This document shows, one piece after another, positions 1-9,207 of a DNA stretch of 64,000 nt. A program made the translations under genes and the position numbers. The notes beneath the pieces are model-generated. The model saw only the letters and a list, made by a program, of their open reading frames with translations, was not told the DNA's origin and made no database searches. Location: positions 1 through 64,000 of the forward strand of contig NZ_JANCTC010000020.1 in assembly GCF_024297145.1 (NCBI RefSeq). Direction: 5' to 3'. The number at the start of each line of letters is the position of its first letter. The first letter of the stretch is position 1. The DNA comes from Mesorhizobium sp. LMG 17147. GTDB lineage: Bacteria > Pseudomonadota > Alphaproteobacteria > Rhizobiales > Rhizobiaceae.

Positions 1-114
1 GGCTATCTCGCCGATGTCCTCACCAGGATCGTCAACGGCCACCCCAACAGCCAGATCGACGATCTCCTGCCTTGGGTCTACATCAACAAGCTCGAGCTCA
101 AGGCCGTGGCCTGA
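1..114 (+). pseudogene. IS66-family transposase (TnpC), C-terminal end only
   Basis: The first 37 codons are open from the window edge to a TGA at 112-114 and end in the motif NSQIDDLLPWVY, the usual C-terminus of IS66-family TnpC transposases. The same tail occurs at 59.7 kb and, in a diverged form, in the complete IS66 element at 22.7 kb. The rest of the gene lies outside the window, so whether it is intact cannot be judged. Confidence 0.8.
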
Positions 115-835
115 GAACACCGCTTACTCCGCATGTGTCTTAGTGTTCGTTCCAAGCTGGCAGTCGACCCGCGAAGGCCTAGCAAAGCCCTGCATATTCG
201 AGTCTCGCTGACGGTTCACTGACGCAGATCATAGACAAGGTCGATATCGGATTCCGGCTGCCGCTCCGTTCGCGCCCATGTCTCGGCAGTCGGGGCAATG
301 GACGCGAGGGCATGCGCTCGGCCGCTCGCGAGGCGGTCTTGCGAGTGGCCTCGTTTAACGACGTCTCCTGGCCCGATGCTGTCAATGGAGCTTACTTTAC
401 TGGCTGCGCATGCGCCGCGCAAACCGTGGTGTCCTCGTCGTCAGGGCAGTGGGGACGACTGCACGGCAACGCAAGCGGTGCCGTCTGGGAAAATATATTC
501 ATTAGTATATTGGCGACATAACCAATCTTACTTGCGTTCTTCTATGATTAGGTTCATCGTCCGATCGAAACCGGGGGCATGACAAGGTGACTACATCTCT
601 AGGGAACGCCGACGTGGCGTTTGGTAAATAGCTCATCTCAGCAAGTTGGCCACGAGCTTGCCGATGCCACCCGTACTAGCGGTTCGTCTCGCGGCTAGCG
701 CATGCGACGGGCTTTACTTCTCTGGTACGGCAACAGAGGGCGCGACTGCTTGGGGTCAAGCTGGTCAGGAACTTGTCCTGTCGCGCATTGGCTCCGGCTG
801 TTTAAAAAAGCCGCTGCAACAGTGAGGAAACCACA
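115..835. other. No recognisable gene
   Basis: Only short overlapping ORFs without family features are present. The stretch separates the IS66 end from the sulfotransferase-like gene and holds an AT-rich patch near 485-560. I looked for a nod box upstream of the sulfotransferase and found only a weak partial match, so no promoter is called. Confidence 0.5.
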
Positions 836-1702
836 ATGTTTCACCCGCTTCCAGAAGAGCTGCGCGATATCGCGGGTCAACCCTTTCCACTTTATCCCTG
901 CTCGAATGAATCTTGGTCAATCAAGCCGACGGCCGGCCGCTCAAGCTCGCGGGTTATGATATGTTCCATTCCGAAGGCGGGCACCCACCTATATGCCCGT
1001 CTGCTTGGACTGCTCGGGCTTGTACAGTCCGATGTGTTCTTTAATAAAGACTATCTTGGAGACTTCCGCTTTGTGGATGTCGAGCGAGCTCGCTTCACTC
1101 ATTCCGAAAATATTCTATGGATACCGATCGAGATATCCTCGCGCTTTATTCAGCCCGGTCAGTTTGGCTATGGGCATCTACCGTGCGACATCGGCACTCG
1201 CCATTGTTTAGCGGATTTCAAGATCGTCTTTCTTTCGCGCGAAATGCGTGCGGCAATTGTGTCGCAGATGCGATATGTAGGTGACAGCGATTGGTGCCCG
1301 CCTGAGAGGGCTGAGATTACGTGGCGCAATGAGCCGGACGGACCTGACAAAATGCTGAAGTACTTCGATGAGATCGCGCCTTTCATTTTCAATGATCGCT
1401 GCCATCCAGTGGCACCGTGGGCGGATCAGGAGAATGTTCTTGGATTGAGCTATGAGCAGATCATAGGCGACCAAGGACGCGAAGTTCAGTTCGAGACCAT
1501 TCGCAGAATTGTAGAGTTTTGCGAGATCGAGCGGCCGCCGCAGCCTGAGCTGATCTTAAACCAGCTAATCGGACAGCAGACCTTCACCCTGTCCAGCGGG
1601 CGAACTTCGTGGGAGGCTTGCTGGAATGCCGAGATCGAGGCGCGGTTTACCGCGCTGGGAGGGACGAGACTCAACGAGCGATTCGGATTTGGTTCGAGAT
1701 AG
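836..1702 (+). CDS. Putative sulfotransferase
   Basis: The 288-residue product carries SIPKAGTHL at about residues 44-52, which fits the 5'-phosphosulfate-binding loop of PAPS-dependent sulfotransferases. A second segment at about residues 130-145 (KIVFLSREMRAAIVSQMRY) resembles the region that binds the 3'-phosphate, where families have R-D/E-P-R followed by a serine a few residues on. A ribosome-binding site (GAGGAA) precedes the ATG by about 7 bases. Such enzymes transfer sulfate to sugars or other acceptors; in rhizobia they can decorate Nod factors or surface polysaccharides (NodH, NoeE). The acceptor cannot be told here. No nod genes are adjacent, and the surroundings are mobile-element debris. 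Confidence 0.65.
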   Translation: MFHPLPEELRDIAGQPFPLYPCSNESWSIKPTAGRSSSRVMICSIPKAGTHLYARLLGLLGLVQSDVFFNKDYLGDFRFVDVERARFTHSENILWIPIEISSRFIQPGQFGYGHLPCDIGTRHCLADFKIVFLSREMRAAIVSQMRYVGDSDWCPPERAEITWRNEPDGPDKMLKYFDEIAPFIFNDRCHPVAPWADQENVLGLSYEQIIGDQGREVQFETIRRIVEFCEIERPPQPELILNQLIGQQTFTLSSGRTSWEACWNAEIEARFTALGGTRLNERFGFGSR

Positions 1703-2304
1703 ATTTCAGGCTGTCGCAGAGCCCGGCGATGGCAGGTACGCTCGGAGCCGCTCGCCGGACGTTTATGCGAGCGATATTCTGGAAAGGCGCGCTGACCACT
1801 GCCCACCTGCCGCCCGCGCAATCACTTCCTGAAGTGCCGACATCGCGATTGGCGCGGGGCTTGCAAGGACCCTTGGTGCAACGTTCGACCGGAGCGCAGC
1901 GACGGGAGATGCCCGGGAGGGAGGAACCTGCCTCGATCCGGTTAGGAGACAAGAATTGTTGAATATAATCCCGCACACCGCAGCGCGAGTCCCGCGCGCC
2001 CTAAGCCCTCTTATCCCAGCTTTACGTGCAGGTGTTTGCTGCAGTCACGCTCAGCCATCGCACTCGGCCGCCTGAAGTCGCTCGGCGAACAGCGACCGCG
2101 GGGGCAGTTCGCACGCACACAGCGCCGCTCACGGATGGGTCGGCTGTTGGGCCCAGCCATCCCACCGCATCTCTTCGAATAGCACGAGCCCCTTGACCTC
2201 CCGTCATCCGCGAACAGCGGGTGAGGCATTAAAGCGGTGCCCCCTTTGACGTCAAAAGGCCAGCCGTTGCCGCCCTGCCGTTCACTGTTAATTGGAGCCT
2301 AACC
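1703..2304. other. No recognisable gene
   Basis: Overlapping ORFs on both strands show no family features or good ribosome-binding sites. I see nothing beyond intergenic or decayed sequence. Confidence 0.45.
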
Positions 2305-3012
2305 ATGCCTTACGCCAAAAGCCGGCCTTATCGCTCTTTCACCCCTAGCCCTGCTTTTTTTCGGGCTGGCGACGCAATATGGTCCAGTTGCCAAAGACTA
2401 CGTGCGCCAGCATGAAAACCATAGCCGGCTCGTCGCGTTTTGGCGGAAGCTCATTCCAGAGCGGCGCGACGCACTCTTAAACGACGCCGCTGCGCCAACT
2501 GCTGGCAACCCGAATGGCGACGTCCCTCTCGTCTTATTTTTGGACTACAACTGCCCGCGGTGCCGGGCGGAAGACCGTACAATCCAGCAAGCCCTCAAGC
2601 ATGATCCCATGCTGAAGGTTGTCTACAAACATTGTCCGGGCAAGAGACCGGGTTCCAAATTTGCCGCACTGGCGGCGCTCGCCTCCAGCAAACAGGGAAA
2701 ATATGAGGCGTTCCATCACGCCCTTATGGCTGCTCGCGGCCAGCTCAGCCAATTCGACATCTTGACTATCGCACGACACGTTGGCCTCGAGGTTGAGCAG
2801 CTCAAGCGGGACATGGAAGACCGCGCCATCGAAAACGTCCTCGCGCGCAATTGCGCGCTCGCCAAGGAGCTGTACATCAACGTCACGCCGGCGTTGGTTC
2901 TCGGCGACGAAGTGATTTCAGGTGTGCTCAAGATTCACACGCTGGAACGCTTCATCGCCAAAGAGCGGGAAGAAGCTAAGCGTCGTGCCGGATCACAACT
3001 TCGGCATTTTGA
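2305..3012 (+). pseudogene. DsbA-family thiol-disulfide oxidoreductase, frameshifted at both ends
   Basis: The core (from about 2402) is a DsbA/thioredoxin-fold protein with the redox motif CPRC in FLDYNCPRCRAE and a cis-proline region INVTPALVLGDEVISG. The ATG at 2305 is out of frame with the core. Removing one A from the AAAA run near 2316-2319 would give an N-terminus MPYAKAGLIALSPLALLFFG, a convincing signal or membrane segment for a periplasmic enzyme. At the 3' end one base is missing relative to the second copy (15.8-16.05 kb), where GGATCACCAAC reads into a TGA; here the same region has GGATCACAAC and the frame runs on to 3292 through unrelated sequence. The gene thus seems to carry two single-base indels. 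A sequencing error cannot be excluded. Confidence 0.7.
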
Positions 3013-3104
3013 CAGCGTGGCGGCCGGTGCGATCCCGTTCTTTGGCCACGAGTGCCGCTTCTCGCGCCGGGCCAAATCTCTTATATGGCCCGGCAACGCG
3101 GTGC
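2739..3104 (+). repeat. Direct repeat A, copy 1 (3' half of dsbA-like gene plus downstream flank)
   Basis: About 365 bp starting CAGCTCAGCC and ending near GGCCCGGCAACGCGGT are nearly identical to 15783-16146. The few differences include one single-base indel inside the reading frame. It is in the same orientation as copy 2, about 13 kb away. Confidence 0.85.
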
Positions 3105-4030
3105 TAGCGTGCAAAGTCCTGCATTCAGCTCGCTTTCCTCAACTTGGCCGAACGCGATCGCACAGCTCGGGATCTATTCAGCCGGTCCTGGTGTTTCCGT
3201 TCCGCCATCGGCGTCTTTCACCGAAGCCTCGCCAGAAGATAGGCGGGAGGCGCGCCGACGCCTGCTTCAGATCGCGGCCGGCGCGACGATGATCGTCATG
3301 GGGCTCTCGCCCCCCTGGGGTGATCGTACAAGTCCCGATTGTCAGAAGAATCTGTTGACGTGGACGCCTCGGCGCCAAGCTCGCGCCACCTGTCGACAGC
3401 GCGGCCCTTGGCGTGTTGGATAAAGCCGCAAAGCGGTTGCAAGAAATCCCGTTCGGATTGACGAAAATGACGGTGGCCGCACCCATGCACCTCGATCATG
3501 CCATTCAAGGCCGAGGCTCTGGTCGAGGTCACCTCATTGAGGATGACGGCGGCCGGAATTGCCTGGATCAAGCAGCCAATCGTGGTGCGCGACACCTCAT
3601 TTATTGAATTGAGGGTGGCGCCGGTGTTCCGGCATTGAAGTCCTGATATCAATTGTGCGACAGGCTGCCTCATCGAACCGCTGGCGGAGGCAAGCGTGGG
3701 CTGCAGCACCAGATCACAGGCATGCCGCCAGCGAGGCCATCCCATGTGCTTAATGGCCATGCCGCCAAGATCGAATTCGCTACCCGCATGAAACCTCGGT
3801 GTGGTGGAGGTGTTGAGAGGCACCTGCGCCAGGCTGGCGAACGGTTAGAAGCGGGCAAAACCCGTAGCTCAGCTCATAGCCCGCCTAAACAAAGGCGGGC
3901 ATGTTAGAAGGCCGCAGTCCTTCGGACTTAGGTCCAAAAGAGCGGCCCAGGTGATTTCGCAAGCCGGGCGGGGGTTTGCGCCGTTCGCATCAAGAGCTGT
4001 CCGCCCGGCCAATTCTGTCCCTTACATAAA
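3105..4030. other. No recognised gene
   Basis: The longest ORF (minus strand, 3296-3823, 175 codons) shows no motif I recognise and overlaps other ORFs. The stretch ends in several hairpins (3879-3900, and AGTCC-TTC-GGACT near 3916-3928) that fit a transcript end for the convergent minus-strand gene at 4039. Confidence 0.4.
3879..3900 (-). terminator. Hairpin downstream of the TlpA-like gene
   Basis: GCCCGCCT-N6-AGGCGGGC is a perfect 8-bp stem. It sits about 140 bases past the stop codon of the minus-strand gene ending at 4039. No run of T follows, so terminator function is inferred from position and stem strength only. Confidence 0.4.
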
Positions 4031-4038
4031 CCTGACAA

Positions 4039-5232
4039 TCAGCCGCAAACGGTATACCAGCTGTCGAATCGGCCATTGTTTGGAACCGCACACAGAGCGC
4101 CGTAACAAACCTTCTCACCCTTGAAGTAGGCCAGGAACTGCAGTAAATGCGATATTTCGCCCTGTTCATCTTCGTCCCGGATAAGCTCCGGACCGCCCTG
4201 CGACTTCAGTGCCAGCTCGATCAACTCGATCGCCCGATCTTTGTTGCCGCTCTCGTGATAGTACAGGGCTGCCAAACGATAAGGCAGGAGCTTACGTTTG
4301 TCGCTTTCCGGGGGATTCAGTGCCAGGATGTGTTCGGACAGCTGTTTTCCCATCGCCAAGCGCTCAGCAGACGGAAAGTGCGAATGGTCAAGGTTCGGAA
4401 AGAAGAGCTCGTCTAACGCCGCAACCATCCAATTCTCGGAGTTTCTGTTGATCGCGTCGCGAACGAATTGGCGCATGACGGGCAAGCCGACCTGCATGTC
4501 CTTCATTTTGTGAAGCAACAGATTCACATGAGAACGGCGGAAACCGAGGTTGTCCGGCATCAAGGCGATGCCTTCTTCGATCGCCGAGAGCGCCGTCTTC
4601 CAATCCTTTTTCTCCACCGCGGCCCGATATCTGTCCTTGATCGGCTTCTTCAGCGCTTGTTCGCGCGCTATGGGTTCGCCTTCCGCGATCCGCTCCGCAT
4701 CGGCGGATTTTGCCTGATCGCTGGTGCGCCAGCTGCCGTTAAGCACCTTCGGCAAGACCTCATCGAGTTCCGTCGGTTCACCAATAAAGGCGATGCAGCC
4801 GTCTCGGTCGACCACGAAACTGGTGGGAATCCAGAAAGAAAAGCTGGGCTCCATCCAAAGCTTGTCCATTTCGCCTGTGGAGTCGAATGCGATCCGATAG
4901 TTCAGATTCGGGAACTTTTCCGTCAACCAAGCGTCCAACGTGCTTCGGGCCTCATCGGCCGTTGGAGCGCGTTCACTAGCCGCGACTCCTACGATCTCAA
5001 CGCCGCTTTCCCTGTATTTCTCCTGCAGCTGCATCAGATGGGGCATCCCGTCCACACACGAACCGCACCAAGTTGCCCAAAATTCGACGATGTACACTTT
5101 GCCGGGCTCGAAGCTGGTGAGGGGCTCGCCACGCAGCCAGGTTTCCGCTTGAATCGAAGGAGCCGGGGACTCGATCTGCAACACCACGTTGTTCTCCAAA
5201 GCCGTTGTCAAAGGTTGTGAGATTTTCTGCAC
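4039..5232 (-). CDS. TlpA-like thioredoxin with TPR-like C-terminal half
   Basis: The 397-residue product has a thioredoxin fold of the TlpA/ResA type at residues ~30-165: the active-site motif is WCGSC in VEFWATWCGSCVDGMPHL and the cis-proline loop is PTSFVVDRDG. Residues ~190-375 are rich in helix pairs (ALSAIEEGIALMPDN, AALYYHESGNKDRAIEL) that look like tetratricopeptide repeats, an add-on for protein binding. The start is GTG, chosen because GAGGG lies 9 bases upstream. No signal peptide is visible from this start, so a cytoplasmic or otherwise exported protein is possible. It likely reduces or exchanges disulfides in a partner bound by the TPR part. The gene appears intact in a region full of broken ones. 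Confidence 0.75.
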   Translation of the reverse strand: MQKISQPLTTALENNVVLQIESPAPSIQAETWLRGEPLTSFEPGKVYIVEFWATWCGSCVDGMPHLMQLQEKYRESGVEIVGVAASERAPTADEARSTLDAWLTEKFPNLNYRIAFDSTGEMDKLWMEPSFSFWIPTSFVVDRDGCIAFIGEPTELDEVLPKVLNGSWRTSDQAKSADAERIAEGEPIAREQALKKPIKDRYRAAVEKKDWKTALSAIEEGIALMPDNLGFRRSHVNLLLHKMKDMQVGLPVMRQFVRDAINRNSENWMVAALDELFFPNLDHSHFPSAERLAMGKQLSEHILALNPPESDKRKLLPYRLAALYYHESGNKDRAIELIELALKSQGGPELIRDEDEQGEISHLLQFLAYFKGEKVCYGALCAVPNNGRFDSWYTVCG

Positions 5233-5950
5233 GAGCTTATTTCCCTCTCAGAGACGGCACACGGTTCAGGGGAGAGAACATCCTCGTCTGCTCCATTGCA
5301 TACCGTCCTGCTGCAAGCGTTGCAAGGTCCATGCCAGCGGGCTCAGCGCGCAAGTGCATGAATATGCTTTGAAAACCCTCCGCAGTGCCCGGATGGCGGT
5401 TGGATTGAACCTGACAAGTTTCTGCCTTTGTCAGGTTTTGAACGCGCATTGCCCGTGTTTCGCGCCGCCAGAAAAGCGTGGCCCATCCGCACGATCCTGA
5501 AGCCCAAACCGTCGAACACGTGCGACACCGCCGCAATATGTCGTGCCATGCATCGATGCCAAGCGCCTCGGCGTTGAGCTCGCAGCACGCCAGAACATCA
5601 TCGACGAGACGTTCAAGCTCGACCCGGGAACGGGAAAACGGCCCGAGGTTTGGCCTTGGTCGGGACGGCCGAACGGCAATATCGCCGAGAGGGAAAGACG
5701 CAGAAGAAGATCATCACACCCGGCGAGCCGAAAGTGTCGGCAAGCCATCGCAGAAGGCAGCAAACATGCAGGCCCAGACGTATCGCTGGGCGATCTGAGG
5801 GAGTGGCATACGTTGCGCGCCTGGTGCAGAAATTGCTCGCATCATGCCGAAGTAAGGTCGGCCGCGCTAATCCGCCGGTATGGCAAAGGCGCACTATTCA
5901 GCACGGTCGAGGGCACTTGGTTGCCCGGGAATTGAACCGGCTCATCACTG
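5233..5950. other. No intact gene; contains repeat B copy 1
   Basis: No ORF here has recognisable features. Part of it (5463-5597) recurs at 17.5 kb. Confidence 0.5.
5463..5597 (+). repeat. Direct repeat B, copy 1
   Basis: GCCGCCAGAAAAGCGTGGCC to CAGCACGCCAGAA is repeated with scattered substitutions at 17493-17627, same orientation. It is not part of any gene I can identify and may be a relic of a mobile element or of a duplicated intergenic segment. Confidence 0.75.
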
Positions 5951-6029
5951 GTCAGTGATAATGCCAGCCAGTTCATCTCGAACGCCATCCTCTCCTGCGC
6001 GGATCAGAACCGGTCGAATGGCATTCCAT

Positions 6030-6269
6030 GCGCATGGCAAGCATCGCTATCGCCTGTGGCCCGCCGACTGCAACACCGCGCGGCCGCACTCCCAAATCGC
6101 CTGGCAGACACCGGCCAAGTTCGCCACCACCTTCAATCCGCGACGGTCGCTCGCGCTGCGCTATGCGAAAGGCTCCGCGCCAGCCCCCGTCGCTTCACCC
6201 GCCCAGCAGCGCACAACCCACGCCGGAAACGAACCCAAAACTGGAGAAACTCGGGGCGACGTCATTTAG
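6030..6269 (+). pseudogene. IS3-family transposase (OrfB), C-terminal remnant
   Basis: The frame reads NTARPHSQIAWQTPAKFA, the hallmark end of IS3-family DDE transposases (the D-Y-N-x-x-R-P-H-S segment after the catalytic Glu). The catalytic core upstream is missing, so this is a fragment. It abuts the 3' end of the gabD relic on the other strand. Confidence 0.75.
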
Positions 6270-7700
6270 ATTCCACCCATGCAGAGGTACTTCATTTCGA
6301 GGTAGTCTTCGAGCCCGTGGCGGGAACCCTCCCGCCCGATGCCGGACTGCTTCATGCCGCCAAAGGGCGCCGCTTCCGAAGACATACGCCCCGTATTGAT
6401 GCCAATCATGCCATATTCCAATGCCTCGGCCACGCGCCAGACACGCCTCAGGTTCGAGGCATGGAAATAGGCGGCGAGCCCGTAAATCGTGTCGTTTGCC
6501 TCACAGACAACCTGATCCGCATCGTGGAAGCGGATGATCGGCGCCAACGGCCCGAAAGTCTCCTCTTGCGCAACCGCCATGATGCTGGAGATCTCGGTGA
6601 AGGCTGTGGGTTGAAAACGTTCGGCCCCGCATCGAATTATCCCACCCTTAGCAACGGCATCTGCGATGTGGGACTCGATCTTGGCCAAAGCATGCATGTC
6701 GATGAGTGGTCAGACGTCCACTCCCGGAGCGAAGCCGTCGCCAACCGATAAGTGCCGGACTTTCTCCACGAACTTCTCGACGAACTCATCGTGAACGCTC
6801 GATTGGACGTAAAGCCGGTTCGATGAAACGCAAGTCTGGCCGGCATTGCGGAACTTCGCCTGGATCGCCCCGTCAACGGCAGCGTCAATATCCGCGTCGT
6901 CGAAGACGATGAAGGGCGCATTGCCGCCGAGCTCGAGGCTGACCTTCTTGATCTAGTCCGAGCACTGGCGCATGAGCAGTCGGCCAACCTCGGTGGAGCC
7001 TGTAAAGCTGATGTTTCGGACCTTGGCATTGGAGCAGAGTTCGCGGCCCCACGCGATCACCTTCGGACGCATAGACCAGGTTGACAACGCCGTCAGGAAA
7101 GCCGGCTTGCTGCGCGAGGGCAAACATTGCACCTGCCACGAGCGGCGTCTGTTCAGCAGGTTTGAGCACGATCGCGCAGCCCGCCGCCAGGGCCGGCGAG
7201 ATCTTGCGCGCCACCATCGACGCTGGGAAATTCCATGGCGTAATCGTGCCGACGACACCGATCTGCTGATTGATCACCATCATCCGACGGTCTGTAGACG
7301 GTGCGGAGATCGTCTCGCCATAGATGCGATTGGCTTCTTCGGCGTACCATTGCAGATACGCGGCCGCATGCGAAACCTCCGACTTGGCTTCGGCAAACGG
7401 CTTGCCCATTTCCGCAGTCAGAATCGCGGCGAGATCGCCTGCATGGCGATGATCAGCTGATGCCATCGCCAAAGAAGGTCGCTGCGCTCTCGGGCGGTCA
7501 GCGCCGCCCATCCAGGCTGCGCGACATAGGCCTCGTCTACCGCAGCCCGTGTCTCCTCCACGCCCATGTCGGACGTCCTGCCAGCACTTCGCCGCTCGAC
7601 GGGTTGAGGACCACAAATGACCGCTCGCGAACTGACGTGCCAAGTGCCGGCAGGCGATGGACGGCGCCAAACAGGTCCGGGGATTTCAGTGGCGGATCAT
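6266..7700 (-). pseudogene. gabD: gabD relic (succinate-semialdehyde dehydrogenase)
   Basis: This is a decayed copy of the intact gene at 30649-32106, with long stretches of near identity (EAPFGGMKQSGIGREGSRHG at the C-terminus; GVVGTITPWNFPASMVARKI in the middle). The frame is broken at several points (near 6630, 6950, 7065 and 7465) and an in-frame stop replaces a Trp or Gln codon near 6955. The Glu motif ([10 protein letters not shown]) and the Cys motif survive on different frames. The homology continues upstream of the start to about 7830, as in the intact copy, so a whole segment was duplicated and not only the gene. Confidence 0.9.
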
Positions 7701-8432
7701 CGGCAGGCACAGGGGCAAACCGGGTTCCTCTCAAAGGCAGCTGATATGTATAATCGGCAGAGCCTCGGCGTGTACTCCGCACCTGCGGGTCCTTATAGGG
7801 CCTCGGCCATACGGCTGGTAGACCATCCACTCAACTTGAAAGGGAGAATTCTTGAACGCTTCTGGTCGATGGCTTGCGGTTCTCATCAGGTGCAAACTGA
7901 ACAATGGACATCGGCTTCCCGACCGCGCGTACCGGCCATCGGTCCGAATAGCAGCAGTGCAGCCAAATGCCTTTTTTGAGCATCATCGGATTGAAATTGC
8001 TTTCAAAAGTCCTCGATCTTGCCGCCCCCCATCGCGAGCGCCACAAACGGGCGTGGAAAATCAAAAGGGACCACAATCGAGAATCAGCACGGTGATGCCT
8101 TCTTTGCGACCGTAGGCACGCAGATCATCTGCCAGCTGGGCTCGGGACCGTGCAGGTCGCGCCCCAAAAAACGAGAAGGGGGGTCGTTGTGGTGGAAGAG
8201 GTCGGGGATTTTCGAAAGAGCGTCGTTTACGGCGGGTCGTCCCTGTAGAGCATTCCCCTCGAATGCGACCGCCTTCAAAGGAGGACTTGCCATCGACGCC
8301 ACGCTGATAACCGCTGCTGGCAAGCTGGAACTCAATACCGGTTAATTGCACTGAGGGCGGCGGCAACCACCCCTCGAAAACTTTTTGCCCGGGGGCTTAA
8401 GCTCGGAAAGAGTGTTCCTTATCATATTGTGT
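7701..8432. other. Flank of the gabD relic, then unrecognised sequence
   Basis: Up to about 7830 the sequence matches the upstream flank of intact gabD (around 32110-32235). Beyond that similarity stops. Several minus-strand ORFs (for example 7831-8076, 8061-8366) look like pieces of one broken gene but show no family motif. Confidence 0.45.
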
Positions 8433-9157
8433 TCAAAGTAAATGGACGTGGTGCGTTTCGTGGGTTGAATCACATAAAGTAGTCTGTGTTAACGTCTGCC
8501 AAACCACGTTCCCTTGCCGGTTCCATGTTGGGGCTAGATGGTTTATTTCGACCAGGGTTGCCACATGTTTTTTGACGGTGTTCCGGTTTGCACCGGTCAG
8601 GTTGACGATCTCGCCAATGGTCATTCGCCCGCGCTCCTTGAGGGCTTCAACTATTTGAAGGGAGAGTTCCGGAAGCGTACCGAGCACGAGACGCTCGCGC
8701 TCGATTTTCTTCTCAAGCCGCTGCTTTTGCTGCTGAAGAGCGCGCAGGAAATAAACAGCCCAGCGCTGCCAATTAGGCCTCGGACTGCGGATCGTTTTTT
8801 GAGTTTGCCGAAGCGCCAGATAGTAGCCCTCCTTGCTGTTCTCGATCACGCTTTCGAGCGAAGAGTAAGGCACATAAGCATAGCCACTGCGCATCAGCAG
8901 AAGCGTCGTCAGAACGCGATAGCCTTCCATTGCCGTCCTGGAATGGATGGATCTCCAAAAAGACCACCGTGAACATTGCCACGACGAGCAGAGATCTCGA
9001 CCGCATCGACTGCGCCAGCCGACGCCCGAAGGGATTGTGCAGACGATCGAGCGGTTACGTCGCCGGCGCTAGAAAATAGGCCCTCCACTGAGCATCTATC
9101 ATTAGCCTGAACTTTCGAGCCCTTGCCAAGCTTTGTCGGGGCGGTCTCGCCCATCAC
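8433..9157 (-). pseudogene. Fic-domain protein, frameshifted
   Basis: The Fic catalytic motif HPFQDGNGR is present (about 8935-8965) after the helix VAMFTVVFLEI. The reading frame then breaks right after NGRLSR and continues in another frame as VLTTLLLMRSGYAYVPYSSL, the usual sequence after the Fic motif, down to a stop at 8433. The C-terminal part has a winged-helix-like segment (MTIGEIVNLTGANRNTVKKH), as in many Fic proteins. Upstream of the motif the sequence no longer resembles the Fic N-terminal helices, so the gene is both frameshifted and 5'-damaged. Fic enzymes AMPylate target proteins; this copy is probably dead unless the frameshift is a sequencing error. Confidence 0.75.
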
Positions 9158-9207
9158 GGCTGGGAAGTGCGGTCCATGGAAACCGGCGTATCAGTTAGAT
9201 CGATCAT

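Noticed and set aside
485-545. Possible nod box upstream of the sulfotransferase gene (ends ATAACCAATC)
   Set aside because: Only about half of the 25 positions at the right end match and the left ATC-x9-GAT part is absent.
3296-3823. 175-codon minus-strand ORF
   Set aside because: No motif, no good ribosome-binding site, overlaps other ORFs; kept only as an unrecognised stretch.
3870-3885. tRNA-like string GTAGCTCAGCT
   Set aside because: No cloverleaf can be drawn around it; the acceptor and T-arm are missing.
4468-5220. 250-codon plus-strand ORF opposite the TlpA-like gene
   Set aside because: Shadow ORF; the minus strand has clear thioredoxin motifs.
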